NCBI GenBank assembly: GCA_963576565.1 | Contig: OY755039.1 | Location: 133,878,095 to 133,942,094, forward strand | Direction: 5' to 3' | From: Aspidapion aeneum | Lineage: Eukaryota; Arthropoda; Insecta; Coleoptera; Brentidae | DNA length: 64,000 nt | Shown: positions 21,864 through 33,154 of the stretch, piece after piece | How the letters are laid out: each line of letters starts with the position of its first letter | How positions within the stretch are numbered: the stretch's first letter is position 1 | Position numbers and translations under genes: made by a program | The notes under the pieces: generated by a model | What the model was told of the DNA's origin: nothing | The model's database searches: none | The model's input: the letters and a program-made list of their open reading frames with translations, nothing else

Positions 21864-23929
21864 ATTGGTTCGACCCTTGAGCAGCGTCCCTTTGCGCGCT
21901 ACGCGGTAGATACATTGCATCTGTCGTTATGAAAACATAATGGGGGGTCAATGCATGCATGCATGTATCCCAGTGTGAGAATTCAGTTCGCGCCATTTAG
22001 CCTTGAAACAAGCAGTGTTCGATTAGGTACACAATGGCGTGCCAACAAGAGGCTTCGGTTTCGGTAAAGGATATTGCAACGGGCGTTAAAACTATACCGT
22101 TGTGTGATTGAACAGTGTGTTTTTTTAATAACAAAGAGTTTTATTTCCAAAGTTTTATTGAAAATACAAATATAATAAATAAAAGCCTGAAATGAAAGAG
22201 CTTACATTGAAAATTAAAACTTGCACACGACATTTTAGTTCCGATTAGTATGAGCAGTACAAGTGGAACCAACCAGTTGTAAGAAAAAAATTAGCTTTTT
22301 TGTTGGCTTTGTTAATTTTTGCGAATAAAATTGGTGTCTGGAATCATACCTGTTTTAGCGATTTGAATAATTTATAAGGTAAGTAAATCCTAATAAAATA
22401 ATATGTAAACACTCTCTCCTTAGGATGGTCACAATACCCCACCCTCCCCTATTATATTTTGACTGATGATTTTTCTGTAAACGATAATTTCTAGAGGCCT
22501 TTAGAACAACAGTTGTGTAGTCATAAAGTGTGTTTTTGTGTATCTTTGTTGAAAAAAAAATTTTTTTTCAAAGTTTTAATGAAAAGATAAATAACGGTAG
22601 GCTAAAGTAAGAAAAAAAATTTGCTTCTCTTGTCTCAAATTTCACCTCCCGCCCCTACGAAGTTAACTTTTAATTTTTTAAGAGTTTACCCAAAAACATT
22701 CAACTAATTAAATTTCTTTGAGTTTACCCTTTAAAATATATTTTAAAGCATGACTTTTGAAATATTTGTAACGTCTGCAATAACTATTAATGAAACGCTA
22801 GGAAAAAAGTATATTTTTTTTAAATTTAACTATACAGGATGTATCGTAATCGATGAAACATCAATATCAGAGGCTTTAAATTGTATAAATACTAAACTAA
22901 TGATAGTATTTAATTGTTGAATAGAAATAGATTAAAATTAAATGATGATTAACCCAAATGCTTGCTTATAAACCAAGTGTAGTTTTAAAACCATAATGTT
23001 ACCACGTTTTTTAAACTGTTAATACTGTATTAATTTTTGGTAATGAGCAATATTTAGTAAATTACAAATTCTGCACAACAAAGCAATGAAAATGTTTTTA
23101 AATTAAGCTAAATGCACAAAAAAACCGTGTTAAAAAAAATTATGGTTTTCATTTTTTTATATAAATTCCAAAACGATTGACTTTCTTATCATTTAAAAGG
23201 TTGCAAAATTAATTTACATGTAAATCGTTCATTAAATTTAGTAGCAAACAAATCCATATTTAATAAAGGATTGATCAAAAACAAATCAAAAAATTCAAAA
23301 AGTAAAAAACTTATTAAACCTCTTCTAAGAAATTATTTATTTAACAAACACTTTCTTAATTATATATTCTAATTTTTAACATTTGAGTTACATTAAAGCA
23401 ATTTGCTAATTAAAAACCATATACTAAACTAAAATTTTAACTCCTGTATTACAAATATCAGAAATACAAAATCACATTCGTAATAGGTTTTCTCTGATCC
23501 AACACAAAGCTTAACAACTCATTTTACTAAACGAGATACCAAATAAATAAAAGTTAATGATTTCTCCAAGCTTGGCGTGTTTTTAAAGAAGTTTTTTTTA
23601 ACAAAAGCAAAGGAAATAAAAATGAGCGTGTGCATATAAAATAATAAATAGGAGTGTGATATAGAATTATAAATTGCAATTCGCTACTTTTTAATCTATA
23701 CTCTAAATCTTACCAAGAAAATACAGTGAACCTGGAAATGCTTCGTGCCATTTTTGATAAGTCATAAAACATTGAATAACAGAACGCTCTAAAAATAAAA
23801 CTAAGTCAAATTAATATATCGATTAAGACAAATAGTCTATCAGTTTAGGGGGGTTCCAGGCTTTCAAATCAAGGGAAGGGCGGTTTTAAAACGCAATTGT
23901 TTTGCTTGTGTTTTTAATAAACCTGAGTT
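21864..23929. other. No supported gene
   Basis: AT-rich. A 25-codon frame at 22034-22111 (+; MACQQEASVSVKDIATGVKT...) follows an unusually GC-balanced patch (21870-22030) and might be a 5' fragment of a transposon gene, but it is too short to judge. Nothing else recognised. Confidence 0.45.
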
Positions 23930-23995
23930 TTGGCACAATAGACCCAAATATAGTCGCGGTGCATGATGGTCCAGTAAGGCTTGCCACCACTACAA
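23930..23995 (+). repeat. LINE 3'-UTR fragment
   Basis: ggcacaatagacccaaatat then agtcgcggtgcatgatggtc and cagtaaggcttgcc parallels the tail of the LINE at 4725-4785 (gccacaatagacccactagt, ggtcgcagtgg, gcaaggcctccc). It is the same 3' region on the plus strand, separated from any coding part. Confidence 0.6.
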
Positions 23996-23999
23996 TACA

Positions 24000-24738
24000 G
24001 AATTTGCGTCTTTTATTTGGAGTTCTTTGAGAAAGCAGCGGGGCGATAGCGCCACTGTATTAGCTTCAATCGTATGACCAGCGTCCGACCAGGATTGTGG
24101 AAGTGCGAAAGCACGGGGCAGATACCATAAGGGGCCCATATACAGGGTTTAAACTGTATGACTCACATTATTTTAATGGGTGGGTCTTAAAACTTTTATT
24201 TTTGATTTGGTCGTTTTTAAAATATCAATTATATGTTATTATTATGTCTACCCAGGAACTTCTAATAACAGAAAACATCTACAAAAATATCGAGTTTAAT
24301 ATAAAATGTAATAAAAGTTTTTCCTAAAAAAAGTTGATCGCTTAATTTTTTTATTTTTACCTTACTAAATTTTTAAAGAAGTTATACCCAAACATGTTTA
24401 ATAAATAATGTGAGTTCGTCTAATTTTGATTTCCATGTAACTCGACAACAGAGTTTTGCCCCCATTTTATATAAACATTCTTCTTTTATTTGGCCTCCTC
24501 TAGGATTCATTAAAATTTACATTTTGAATTTTCAATAGAAAACTGCCGTTCAAAAAATTTGATGGCAATGAAAAAGTCTACCATCTTAACGCTATGCCTC
24601 TCACAAGATATTGCTGATTACTTTTTTTTTGAGAAATGCCCATTAGCTTGAGCAAATTGTATTTAATTTAACTGGAAGAAAAAATAGGAACGTGAGCGAG
24701 ACCAACCTTTTGCAACCGGTAGACTTTTTTTTCTTGTC
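24000..24738. other. No gene seen
   Basis: AT-rich; 24400-24520 loosely resembles the right arm of the foldback at 31578-32304 (cccattttatataaac and cctcct words). The frame 24097-24327 has no family motif. Confidence 0.4.
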
Positions 24739-24933
24739 AATTTGCTTTAGCTTAAATGGCACATTTCCAGGCAGGTTCGGTTCGGTTCGGTTCGGTTCGG
24801 TTCGGTTCGGTTCGGTTCGGTTCGGTTCGGTTTGGTTCGGTTCGGTTCGGTTCGGTTCGGTTCGGTTCGGTTCGGTTCGGTTCGGTTCATTTTTCTAATT
24901 TGCTTTAGCTTAAATGGCACATTTCCAGGCAGG
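24739..24933. repeat. (TTCGG)n array between 37-bp direct repeats
   Basis: About 22 copies of TTCGG at 24774-24888, with one TTTGG variant near 24832. They sit between two direct copies (24739-24775 and 24897-24933) of a 37-bp sequence beginning aatttgctttagcttaaatg and ending tttccaggcagg. The open frame reading FGSVRFGSVRF is an artefact of the array. Confidence 0.95.
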
Positions 24934-25018
24934 GATTAATAAAGCAAATTTGCTTATTTTGATGCCTCCTACAATCCATATTGGTCTAACATAACAATAA
25001 TTGTAAAACATCCTGTTA

Positions 25019-25946
25019 CGAGGGTGGATCAAATATAAACAAGCCTTTTAAACTTACTAACGGAAAAGTCATTCAAGATGAACGTGGGCGTTATAATTTT
25101 GAAGTAGGGATATTCAGCAGCATGTAGGTGGCTGGTAGTGCCGCGATGCTCATTTGGCCAGGAGCAACCGCAATGAGCGAGAAGAAGGTACACAGCAGTG
25201 TTGCGCAAAGAATAATCATTAAATTTCTTACACGCGAAAAGCTTAAACCTGCTGAAATTCGATGCAGATTGCAAGCACAGTTCGGAAATAAGACGCTTTC
25301 GTGTGTACCTGTGAAAATTTGGTGCAAAGAAATAACCGACGGCTGTTAGCGTGTCGACAACGTGAGTCAACCACGTTGTCCTTACCATCATTTCTGCAAT
25401 CAAAGTTTTAGCGACCGTTTTCTGGGACTGGAGAGGAGTTTTCTTGGTCGATTATTTGCACGAGCGAATAACAATAAACGCGGCTTACTACTGCAACTTA
25501 CTCGACCAGTTAAAGCTTGATTATCGCCAAAAGAGGAGAGCACACCCCATCCAAGACGTGTTGCTCCTGTATGACAACGCTAGACCTAATACGGCAGTTT
25601 TAGCACAGGCCAAAATCAATGAAATGCACTGGACTCTGCTGGAATACCCTCCATACAGTCCAGATTTGTCACCTTGCGATTTTCATATGTTTGGCCCACT
25701 CAAAGATTCATTGGGAGGCGAGCAATTTCAGACCAATAAATAGGTGGAGGCATTCGTGCGAAACTGGTTAGATATCCGCCCAGCTTCCTTTTATAAAAAC
25801 GGGATTTAGAAACTGTCAAACCGTTGGGAAAAGTGTATTAGTAGAGAAGGGGATGTGTAGAAAAGTAGAAAAAATTTCTGTTTTGTGTCATGTTTCTAAA
25901 TAACTAGTTTATAAATAAAGGCTTGTTTATATTTGATCCACCCTCA
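25019..25946. mobile_element. Mariner-family transposon, internally deleted
   Basis: The termini cgagggtggatcaaatataa + acaagcctt and the inverse (aaggcttgtttatatttgat + ccaccctca) are flanked by TA. The length of 0.93 kb is shorter than the usual 1.3 kb, matching a deletion inside the transposase. Confidence 0.93.
25173..25863 (+). pseudogene. Mariner transposase lacking its central region
   Basis: It starts MSEKKVHSSVAQRIIIKFLT followed by LKPAEIRCRLQAQFG, the N-terminal helix-turn-helix. The frame breaks near 25350. From there to TVFWDWRGVFLVDYL (25415-25455) the segment that should hold the first catalytic Asp is missing. The C-terminal half continues with LLLYDNARPNTAV (second Asp) and YPPYSPDLSPCDFHMFGPLK (third Asp, 34 residues after the second, as in D,D34D mariners). 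A stop at 25741 and another near 25808 interrupt the tail. Without the first Asp the enzyme cannot be active. Confidence 0.92.
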
Positions 25947-26176
25947 TATATTTGACCTAAGAATCGATCAACTTTTTCATAGAAAATCTGCAAAATTAAT
26001 AAATTATTGCATGCCCTGCTTGCCTTCTTTATGGAAATAAACTCAAAACGCTTTTAAAGTATGCATTTAATTGAACCAAAATAAAATTATAAATGGCTTA
26101 CTTAGTTCAATCATAAGAGACATAAAATGCTGTTTTGGTTTAAAGGGTCCGAAGGTTTTGACATGCCACGATTATA

Positions 26177-26424
26177 CTGCCGTCCTTAGTAAGATCCACC
26201 TATCTGCAAAAAAATCAAAAATGAGTTTGGACCAAAAATGCCTTCAAATAGGTTACTTTCATCTGTTTTTTAAGAAAAATACCAACATTTTTGTTCGGAA
26301 TTATTTTATTTTGAAAAACAAAAAAAAATACTACTATGTACTCTTAGCAAGCATTTAAAATTTAAACTAGCTTTTCTCGAAATAAGTGAAAACGTAGATA
26401 GGTGGGTCTTACTAAGGACGGCAG
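26177..26424. mobile_element. Tc1/mariner-type MITE
   Basis: The left end ctgccgtccttagtaagatc + cacctatct and the inverse right end (agataggtgggtcttactaa + ggacggcag) are flanked by TATA on both sides. The length is 248 bp with no coding potential; the frames 26071-26358 and 26306-26602 merely cross it. Confidence 0.9.
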
Positions 26425-26959
26425 TATAGGATTTATAGCAAGTTTGTGACCTCAAGCGATGTCCGCTCTTGCCGCTGCGCCGTCTTGAAAAATGGCGCCA
26501 AAATTCATTTTTTCTAAAACACCTTGGTTTCGTTAGATTGTGGGGGTGACTACTTATGATAAGACACCCTTTACCTATATTAGAGGGCCTGACAGCTATC
26601 ATCTGGTTATAGAATCTTACCGTAGTTTAAATATTGTTCCATGAAGTTTTCGGAATTCTTTTATTGTATATGATTTACTTTGCAAACCGCAGAGCAGGCC
26701 CAAAATTCGCGTTTATATCGTCTCGTTTTGTTATTACTAAATACCAAAAATGTCGCCTCTGTACAAAATTCCGCACCCTTAATTACGAACCACACTCTGG
26801 GCTTGCCTTGCCACGTACCTTTTTAAACTTAAATGTCTGACAAGATCAATGACTTTAAAACTTGTCTAAAGCTGTTGAACATATAATATTATAACTATAT
26901 CATATGCTTTTCCTAATCCAGCAACACTTTAAAAGTAACAAAACTCTAAATATATTTCT

Positions 26960-27560
26960 ATTTTCTTCTAAAACTATGTTTAAGGAGAGTTTATTTTTAC
27001 ATCTTGACAGTTTTTTTATATCTTGGCAGTTTTTTTATTTCTTGCCAGTAATTTTTTCCTCGTTTTCGATTTATTTTTCACATGCTTCGATCCATTTATG
27101 GTTTCTGTATTCCCTTAATAGTGCTTCTATGTCGTTGTTAAATTTGTTCATTTGAACTTTTGTGTTTCTGTCTCAAGTTATTCCTTATTCTCTAAATATT
27201 TGTCTCTTTCGTTCAAATACGCGTATAATAAATGTAGACAGTTCTTGGCTATAGAAATTAGATTTTTTAATGGAGTGTGCTTTAAAACAGTTGATTTTAT
27301 AGCGAAGCTAAAATGAGTTATCCGTTCTTCATTTATTTCTAGATAAGATATAGACTCCAGATAATCACATAGTTCTGTGTTTATTGTGTTCATATCTCTT
27401 TTTGCAAAGTTATATGTAGGTCTGGGATTGCTTCGACTTTCAGTATATTGTTGCCCAATTTATGAGTGTCTAGATAGATTTTTTAATGGAGTTATCGAGA
27501 AAATAAAACTTAATTGTCTTTTTTTTACGCTGATTATTCAAGTTGAAGTCGGCTATTATT
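26960..27560 (-). pseudogene. Jockey-like LINE fragment, endonuclease-RT linker
   Basis: On the minus strand an NIIIADFNLNN block (near 27545) recalls the GDFN endonuclease motif. After frameshifts come PRPTYNFAKRDMNTINTELC (near 27400) and FAIKSTVLKHTPLKNLISIA then KNCLHLLYAYLNERDKYLEN (27180-27290). This order is typical of the segment between endonuclease and RT in jockey-type elements (RPTYNxxKxDWxxF..., xTPxK..., LPxYIxxLIxxRNxxR). Stops and frame changes show it is dead. It might be the missing upstream part of the same family as 722-1860. Confidence 0.6.
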
Positions 27561-27642
27561 ATATTTGCATATTGGTATTGGTTTGCCATTATAAATATAT
27601 TTTCTTTAAAAGCTGTATTATTTTGATGATTATAAACCAAAA

Positions 27643-27911
27643 ATATCGTCGTTGATCTTACAAACTGACGTAACTCATTTATTGTAAGTAATTTTACAAG
27701 AGAGCAATTTCAAGTTTTAGGGAAAGTTTATATTGGATTTATATCACTAAAAATGTTCTTGGATCTAATGATGTTTGTACTATTTAAAGGATTTTTATGA
27801 GTTAGGACACTTTATGATATGAAAGAACGACACAAATAAGGTAGTATTATGGTCTTATCTCAAAACTGCATTTTTTTGAGATACGTCAGTTTGTAAAATC
27901 AACGACGATAT
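27643..27911. mobile_element. MITE with 34-bp terminal inverted repeats
   Basis: The left end atatcgtcgttgatcttaca + aactgacgtaactca and the inverse right end (tgagatacgtcagtttgtaa + aatcaacgacgatat) differ at only two positions. It is 269 bp and non-coding. No clear target duplication is seen, so the superfamily is open. Confidence 0.88.
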
Positions 27912-29288
27912 GTGCAGTTTGTCATTTTGAAATTGAATGGTAAATGAAGACACTCACTAAAAGGGTAATTGATTGCTGTTGGTTTTGCTTCTCCTGCTTT
28001 TAGGTCTGGGTGAACTTGAATAAGTGATCCTCTTGAGTATTGTCGTTTATCCCTATGCCATGTTTTTTCATAACGTTCCAATTTCTGTAATTATTACAGT
28101 TTGTGTCACATTTTCTTTTTAATTTTACAAAATAATGTGCAATAAATATTAATATTTTCTATATAATGGGGGTGTTCCGCGAACATCGAAGCAGAGGTCA
28201 TTTTGGGTATTTAAAGTGCGATTTCGGGAAAAACCTCGGACACATCGATTTTGTATTCAACACCTTTAGTGTCATGTTAAAATTTTAAAAATCAATTGAT
28301 TAGTTTTTGAGATATTTGAAATTTAATTTCAAATGGAACTTCAAACCCTTTTTTAATAAATTATTCTAACAATTTAAAAGAAACCGTGAGACCCGTCAAT
28401 TTTAATCTTGTTAGTATCCCAATTTACTTAACTTTCTTAAAAGGATCTTTTAATCTTAGACAACGTCTTTGCAGAAATTTTTTTCCTTTTCAGTCAACTG
28501 GTCCAATTTGTGTTACTTAGAGATTTTCTTGGGACACTATAATTGTAGTGGAGTGACTAAAGTATAATGCGCACTGCGACTGCTATATTGTATTGGAATC
28601 GGCAATGCATTTTTAAATGAGAAATACATGGTTTATACAGTTTACAAAAGCATCGACAAAAGCTTTAATAACTCACATAACTGAAATGCAGCAAGCCAAA
28701 ATACCCGCTGTGTATATTCCTGAACAACGACATACATATAACAATTTAAATTCTCTATTTAAAGGAATTCGTTTGTACATTTTGGATAAGTATTTTATTC
28801 TTTGGAGTCAAAAACAAACTGTGACAGTGACTTATTATCAAGTGCAATTCATTAACTATTATTCCGAAAAAATGGAAATCTTGTTGCTATTGGAATCTAC
28901 TTTCAGCACTTACCAGTTACAGCATATACCCACGGGGGAGGGAAGGGAGGGAGGGGAGGATTAACTAGACAACTCATTACTGAGATAACGATTCTTTTTT
29001 CAAAAAGATATAAGCGTTTCTTAAAAAAAAAATATATATTAATATCGCGGCAGCAAACAAACCAAAATTTTTAAGACTTACATTTTTTGAAGAAAATGTC
29101 ATCTTTTATAAGTTTTTATAATGAGATTTTTACTTTGTATAGTTTTGTCTGGGTGATTCTCCCCCATCTGCCACTTAAGCGCCTATATGCAGTAATTGAC
29201 ATTGACAAGTGGCAAACAAGTAAAACCTAAAACTAGATTCCAATAGCAACCAAAAAATATATATATCGAAAGTTGACTGCCACGTAAT
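27912..29288. other. No supported gene; solo arm of a foldback family at 28166-28345
   Basis: Bases 28166-28345 align with the left arm of the foldback at 50872-51549 (gggtgttcc, cctcggacacatcgatttt, aaaatcaattgattagtttt, tgagatatttg). A frame at 28617-28964 (+; 115 codons, MRNTWFIQFTKASTKALITH...) is unusually long for this composition, but I recognise no family. It has no upstream context suggesting expression. Confidence 0.5.
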
Positions 29289-30541
29289 AGACCAGTCAAA
29301 TTACACTTTAAGAGGAAAAAAATTATTAACAGGACTTGGAGCGTTGGAAATTGTAGAGCGGCGAAAAACGAAATTAAAAAATATAAATGCGTGAGCATTG
29401 GCGATGCGGGTTAGGTTTGGGTGGGTAAAAAGGGGCAGGGTTCATATTCATGCGATTTCCGGCAAAAGTTGGCGTCGGAGAAAAAAGTGACATATAGAAA
29501 AGTCATAGGACATAAAAGTGTCTAAAACTTTTGTAAATGTCATTTTTTAAATAACCTCAAAATCTTCGAGAAAAATTTAAAAAACTGTACTTTTTTTTTA
29601 TTATTTTTTTATTTTTGCAAAAATAATGTCAGTTTAACAAAACGTGGTAAGAGTAGAGCTCTTTGGGTGCTAAATGTTTACAATATTTGTTTTTTCTGCT
29701 CAGAAACACTTTTTTTTACATAAAATTTCTCCTTCAGAAAATCATCGTATCTAGTTCTGCTGGTACCTACTCAGTTTTTGGCACTGAGATATACTGTTTG
29801 GTGAAAAAAAAATAATATTCGTCATTTAAAAACATTTAAAAATTTAAAAACTAAAAAAAAAATTGTCACAATATTATTTTTGCAGTTATTTTATAAGTTT
29901 TAAAATATTTTTTAAAACTGTTTATATTACTTAATTCTACGAAATTTTTTTTTTATTGTGGTTAAAAAAATTAGGCTACTTGCCTTGATTTTGGAATATT
30001 TACCCCCTAGTTAAGCTACTGATATATGTACAGGGTTTTCCCGTATATTTTTACACCATATCTAAAACGTTTATTTGAACGATTTTTGAAGGAGAAATTT
30101 CATTTAAAAAAAAGTGTCTTTGAGCGGAATAAAACAAATATCTTAAAAACTCCTTAACGTTTTCATTTGTAAAATATAGTAAACATTTAGCACCCAAAGA
30201 GCTCTACTCTTACCAAGTTTTGTTAAACTGACATTATTTTTGCAAATTAAAAAACAAAAAATAAAAAAAAATACTGTTTTTTAAATTTTTCTTGAATATT
30301 TTGAGGTTATGTAAAAAAGAAATTTACAAAAGGTTTAGACATTTTTATGGCCTATAACTTTTCTGCATGTCACTTTTTTTCTGCGACGTCAACTTTCGCC
30401 GGAAATCTAACCCGCAACGCCCCTGCTCACGCATTTATTTTTTTTAACTTCGTGTTTCGCCGCTCTACATTTTCCAATGGTCCAAGTCCTGTTAATAATT
30501 TTCTTTTTTTTTGCCTTAAAATATGGTAATTTCACTGGCCT
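29289..30541. mobile_element. 1.25-kb foldback (long inverted-repeat) element
   Basis: The left arm (29289 to about 29745) and right arm (about 30090 to 30541) are inverse over some 450 bp. Paired landmarks are 'attattaacaggacttgga', 'gtagagcggcgaaa', 'tttggaaaattgtag'-type words, 'gtaagagtagagctctttgg' and 'ctccttcaga'. The outer edge is (g)accagtcaaatta / taatttcactggcc. The central 340 bp is AT-rich. Frames at 29183-29398 and 30347-30529 are products of the arms. Confidence 0.88.
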
Positions 30542-31459
30542 ATGCTAGCTTTTGGTATACAAAGAAATTTTTTTAGGTGTGGTCAAAGTCTAAATAAATT
30601 AACAAGGCGGTAATATCCATGTATACGGCTACTACTTCCCCGTTCTAAGGACGAGCCTGGAAATTAATTTATTTAAATTCATATATTCTTAAAATAAAGG
30701 ATTTTTCTTTTAAAAAGAACTGGTGACGTATAATTCCTACGTAGTCAGATTTTGACCCTTTTGTTTTTAAAAAGGGGGCGACAAATGGCAACACAAAATC
30801 GAATAATTTCCATATAGGCACACACTTGCTGTGCTTTGTCCATTTGCTAAAAGGTTCTATCAAAATCAATTTAGGTCCGCTTTTCTTTACAAAGGCATCG
30901 GCGGAGCTCGGCCCCGTCTGTCACCGACACAATCGAAAAATCGCTTTTTGATTTTCTACCATTTTCACCCATTCGTTTATACCTCGGCTACGTTCATCTT
31001 TTACCTCACGTTTGCCTTTTCTGCTTGATGACGCATAAAAAATATAAACAAAAATTTAAACAACTTGAAAGTGTTTTTCAAATACTTTTGTTTAGGATCA
31101 TAAAAAAATTATATATAATTTATTGTTTTTTAATTTTATAATGGAGCTAAAAAACGGTATTTTTGATAACAAAAAACTCTATTTTCTTCTGCTTCTCCTA
31201 AAAAATAAGACTAATAAAAATAATTTGTTAACAGTTCACTATTAAAACCGCACAGAAAAGGCTAATGGTATTGTTTTCGATAAAACTTTTTTTTAGATTT
31301 TGGCGAAATTGGTGTATTTGTATCTTAACAATCTCATATGTTTTACTGGGACTTTCCATCCAATAAACATCAATCGCCCAGTTTCGCAAAGTTATGTTTG
31401 CTCTTCTCAGGTTATAGCAAAATAAAAGCATATTTTAAACAATCACAAACAACCAATTA
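30542..31459. other. No gene seen
   Basis: AT-rich with a small GC-balanced patch at 30890-30940. Open frames of 60-70 codons on either strand have no recognisable motif. Confidence 0.45.
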
Positions 31460-31528
31460 CCTAGCCTGGATTCGAACCCGGACCGCCGGTGTGTGAGGCA
31501 AATATTTCTACCACTACACTACGGACGA
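31460..31528 (-). pseudogene. tRNA-like fossil (tRNA-Val-like), perhaps a SINE head
   Basis: The minus strand has an A-box-like gtagtgtagtggtag, a loop-like 'cctcacac' that would give anticodon CAC, and a perfect B box, gggttcgaatcc. This resembles tRNA-Val(CAC). The acceptor ends (gtccgta / ggctagg) do not pair and the anticodon stem is poor, so it is not a functional tRNA. A tRNA-derived SINE head is the likeliest explanation. Confidence 0.65.
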
Positions 31529-31577
31529 TGACAATCTCATATGTTAAAACAAAATTAAGATCTTTCTTGATTTTTAA

Positions 31578-32304
31578 TATACCCCATAACTTAGGGGCTA
31601 TAGGCCAACAGGTGATAGAGGAGGTTATGTCTGATAAAAAAGTTCCTATAATGCATGGGTCAAACCTCTTTTTTGTCGAGATAAAGAGCATCAAAATTAG
31701 CAATTTTTTTAACTTTTTTGATAATAACTTTTAAAAAAAACTCAGTAAAAATATAAAATTGGGTAGAGTCGTGTATGAGAACAAGAGCAATAAATTGAAA
31801 TAAAAATAATTTTGAAAAAAATTAATCAGTCAATTTTTTTTAGAAAAAACTATTTTTTTGGTATAAACTTTTATAAATGCCATATTAAACGCAATGTTTT
31901 ATATATATTTTTTGTTAATGAAAACAAGTTTCTAGCAAGACATAATAATAAAATATTATTGATAATTTTTTAAGTAATAAGTAAGCAAAACTTAATTTTT
32001 TTTTAAATTATTTTGATTTTTATACATTTTTGGAAGTTATTTTGACAGCCTGTATCTCTTGTAATTTTATCAAAAAAAAAAAGAATACTATATTTTTGAA
32101 TCACAATTAGCTGAGTATTTAGCTGGCTGTGATAGATTTTCTTTTTTTTGTAAAACTCGTTTTCCTCCCATTCCTCTAACTTTAAAAATCCTATATCTTA
32201 AAAACAGATGTTGTTGACACCCATTTTATATAAACTTTTTTCTCGGAAATAACCTCCTCTATCACCAGCTGCACTATGGCCGCTAAGTTCTGGGACACCC
32301 TGCA
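31578..32304. mobile_element. Foldback element with long inverted ends
   Basis: The left edge (cataacttaggggctatagg, ggtgatagaggaggttat) is inverse to the right edge (ataacctcctctatcaccag, tatggccgctaagttctggg then acaccctgca). The arms span roughly 100-130 bp with divergence, and the interior is AT-rich. A diverged copy of the right arm is at 131-385. Confidence 0.75.
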
Positions 32305-32466
32305 TAAAATTAAACTACTCTTTTAATTGATATTCTTTGGCACACAGTCACTTTTTCACAGTTCTTGGATTTATGACGTGACACAAACCATCCTATTCAA
32401 ATTTGAGGTAAACACCCGGTGGCTTAAAATCTTGTAATTCATTACCAATCGATTTGAGGCAAACAC
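32305..32466. other. Spacer with a word shared with the 3' end of the window
   Basis: 'caaatttgaggtaaacaccc' followed by ggtggc at 32399 is the inverse of gccgggtgtttaccccaaat + ttga at 62914-62939. It suggests fragments of one repeat in opposite orientations. Confidence 0.45.
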
Positions 32467-32702
32467 TTATTCTCATAATCGAACGATATAATCATTCCCA
32501 TCAAATGCTTTGGCCAATACCAAATCGAATAATGTCTAAGTGGTCACGTGTTGTGCGAAATGACATGCTTTGACCAATAGCAGAGTCCCGCGCTCTTCAG
32601 AGATGGTGAATTTTACACATTTAAAGCGAATGTCATCTGAATATGCCGGCGAACGTTTCTCTGTCGGTCGGGCGACCATATCGTTCGATTCCGAGAATAA
32701 AG
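32467..32702. mobile_element. Foldback MITE, same family as 44583-44931
   Basis: The termini ttattctcataatcgaacga + tat and the inverse (atatcgttcgattccgagaa + taa) bracket 236 bp. The interior shares 'gctttgaccaatagcag', 'gttgtgcgaaatgacatgct' and 'cgctcttcagag' with the arms at 8451-8610 and 44583-44931. Confidence 0.8.
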
Positions 32703-32707
32703 GCCCT

Positions 32708-33115
32708 GCACGGTAAAAAAAATTGTCTTAGATCAAAGCAAGTTGCTTTGAAGTAAAATAATTTGTGCTTTCCTATTCACCACGAGAATATTTTCTTGAT
32801 ATAGCACAAACAATGTCTTGCCTCTTATTTTAATGTGAAACAGAATTGTTTGATTATAAATTAGAACTGAATTAATCTAAGGCAACGTTTTCTCTGGAAG
32901 CAAAATATTACTTATATGAACACAATATGCTTTGTTACAAAATGGAATATACTGAAACAAAACAATTATAGAAGAAAAATAAAGTCTCATTTCAAGATTA
33001 AACGTTGCGTTGAACTAAAAAGAAATATTTTAATTTAAAACAAATGGTTTTAAGGTAAAACAATTTATTCAAGAAAAGAACGTGTTTTCATTCTAGACAA
33101 AAATTTTTACCGTGT
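32708..33115. mobile_element. MITE with CACGGTAAAA termini
   Basis: The left end gcacggtaaaaaaaattgtc and the inverse right end (gacaaaaatttttaccgtgt) bracket 408 bp of AT-rich DNA. It abuts the previous MITE almost directly. Superfamily undetermined. Confidence 0.7.
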
Positions 33116-33154
33116 GGTAACTCAAAACTTTGTGTGTCCAAGGGTTGAGTGCAG

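Noticed and set aside
24692..24898. Frame with repeated FGSVR residues
   Set aside because: A direct translation of the (TTCGG)n array; no independent coding signal.
25029..25403. Minus frames opposite the mariner transposase
   Set aside because: Shadow frames; the plus strand carries the recognisable transposase.
31460..31528. Functional tRNA-Val gene
   Set aside because: Acceptor and anticodon stems do not pair; kept only as a tRNA-like fossil.
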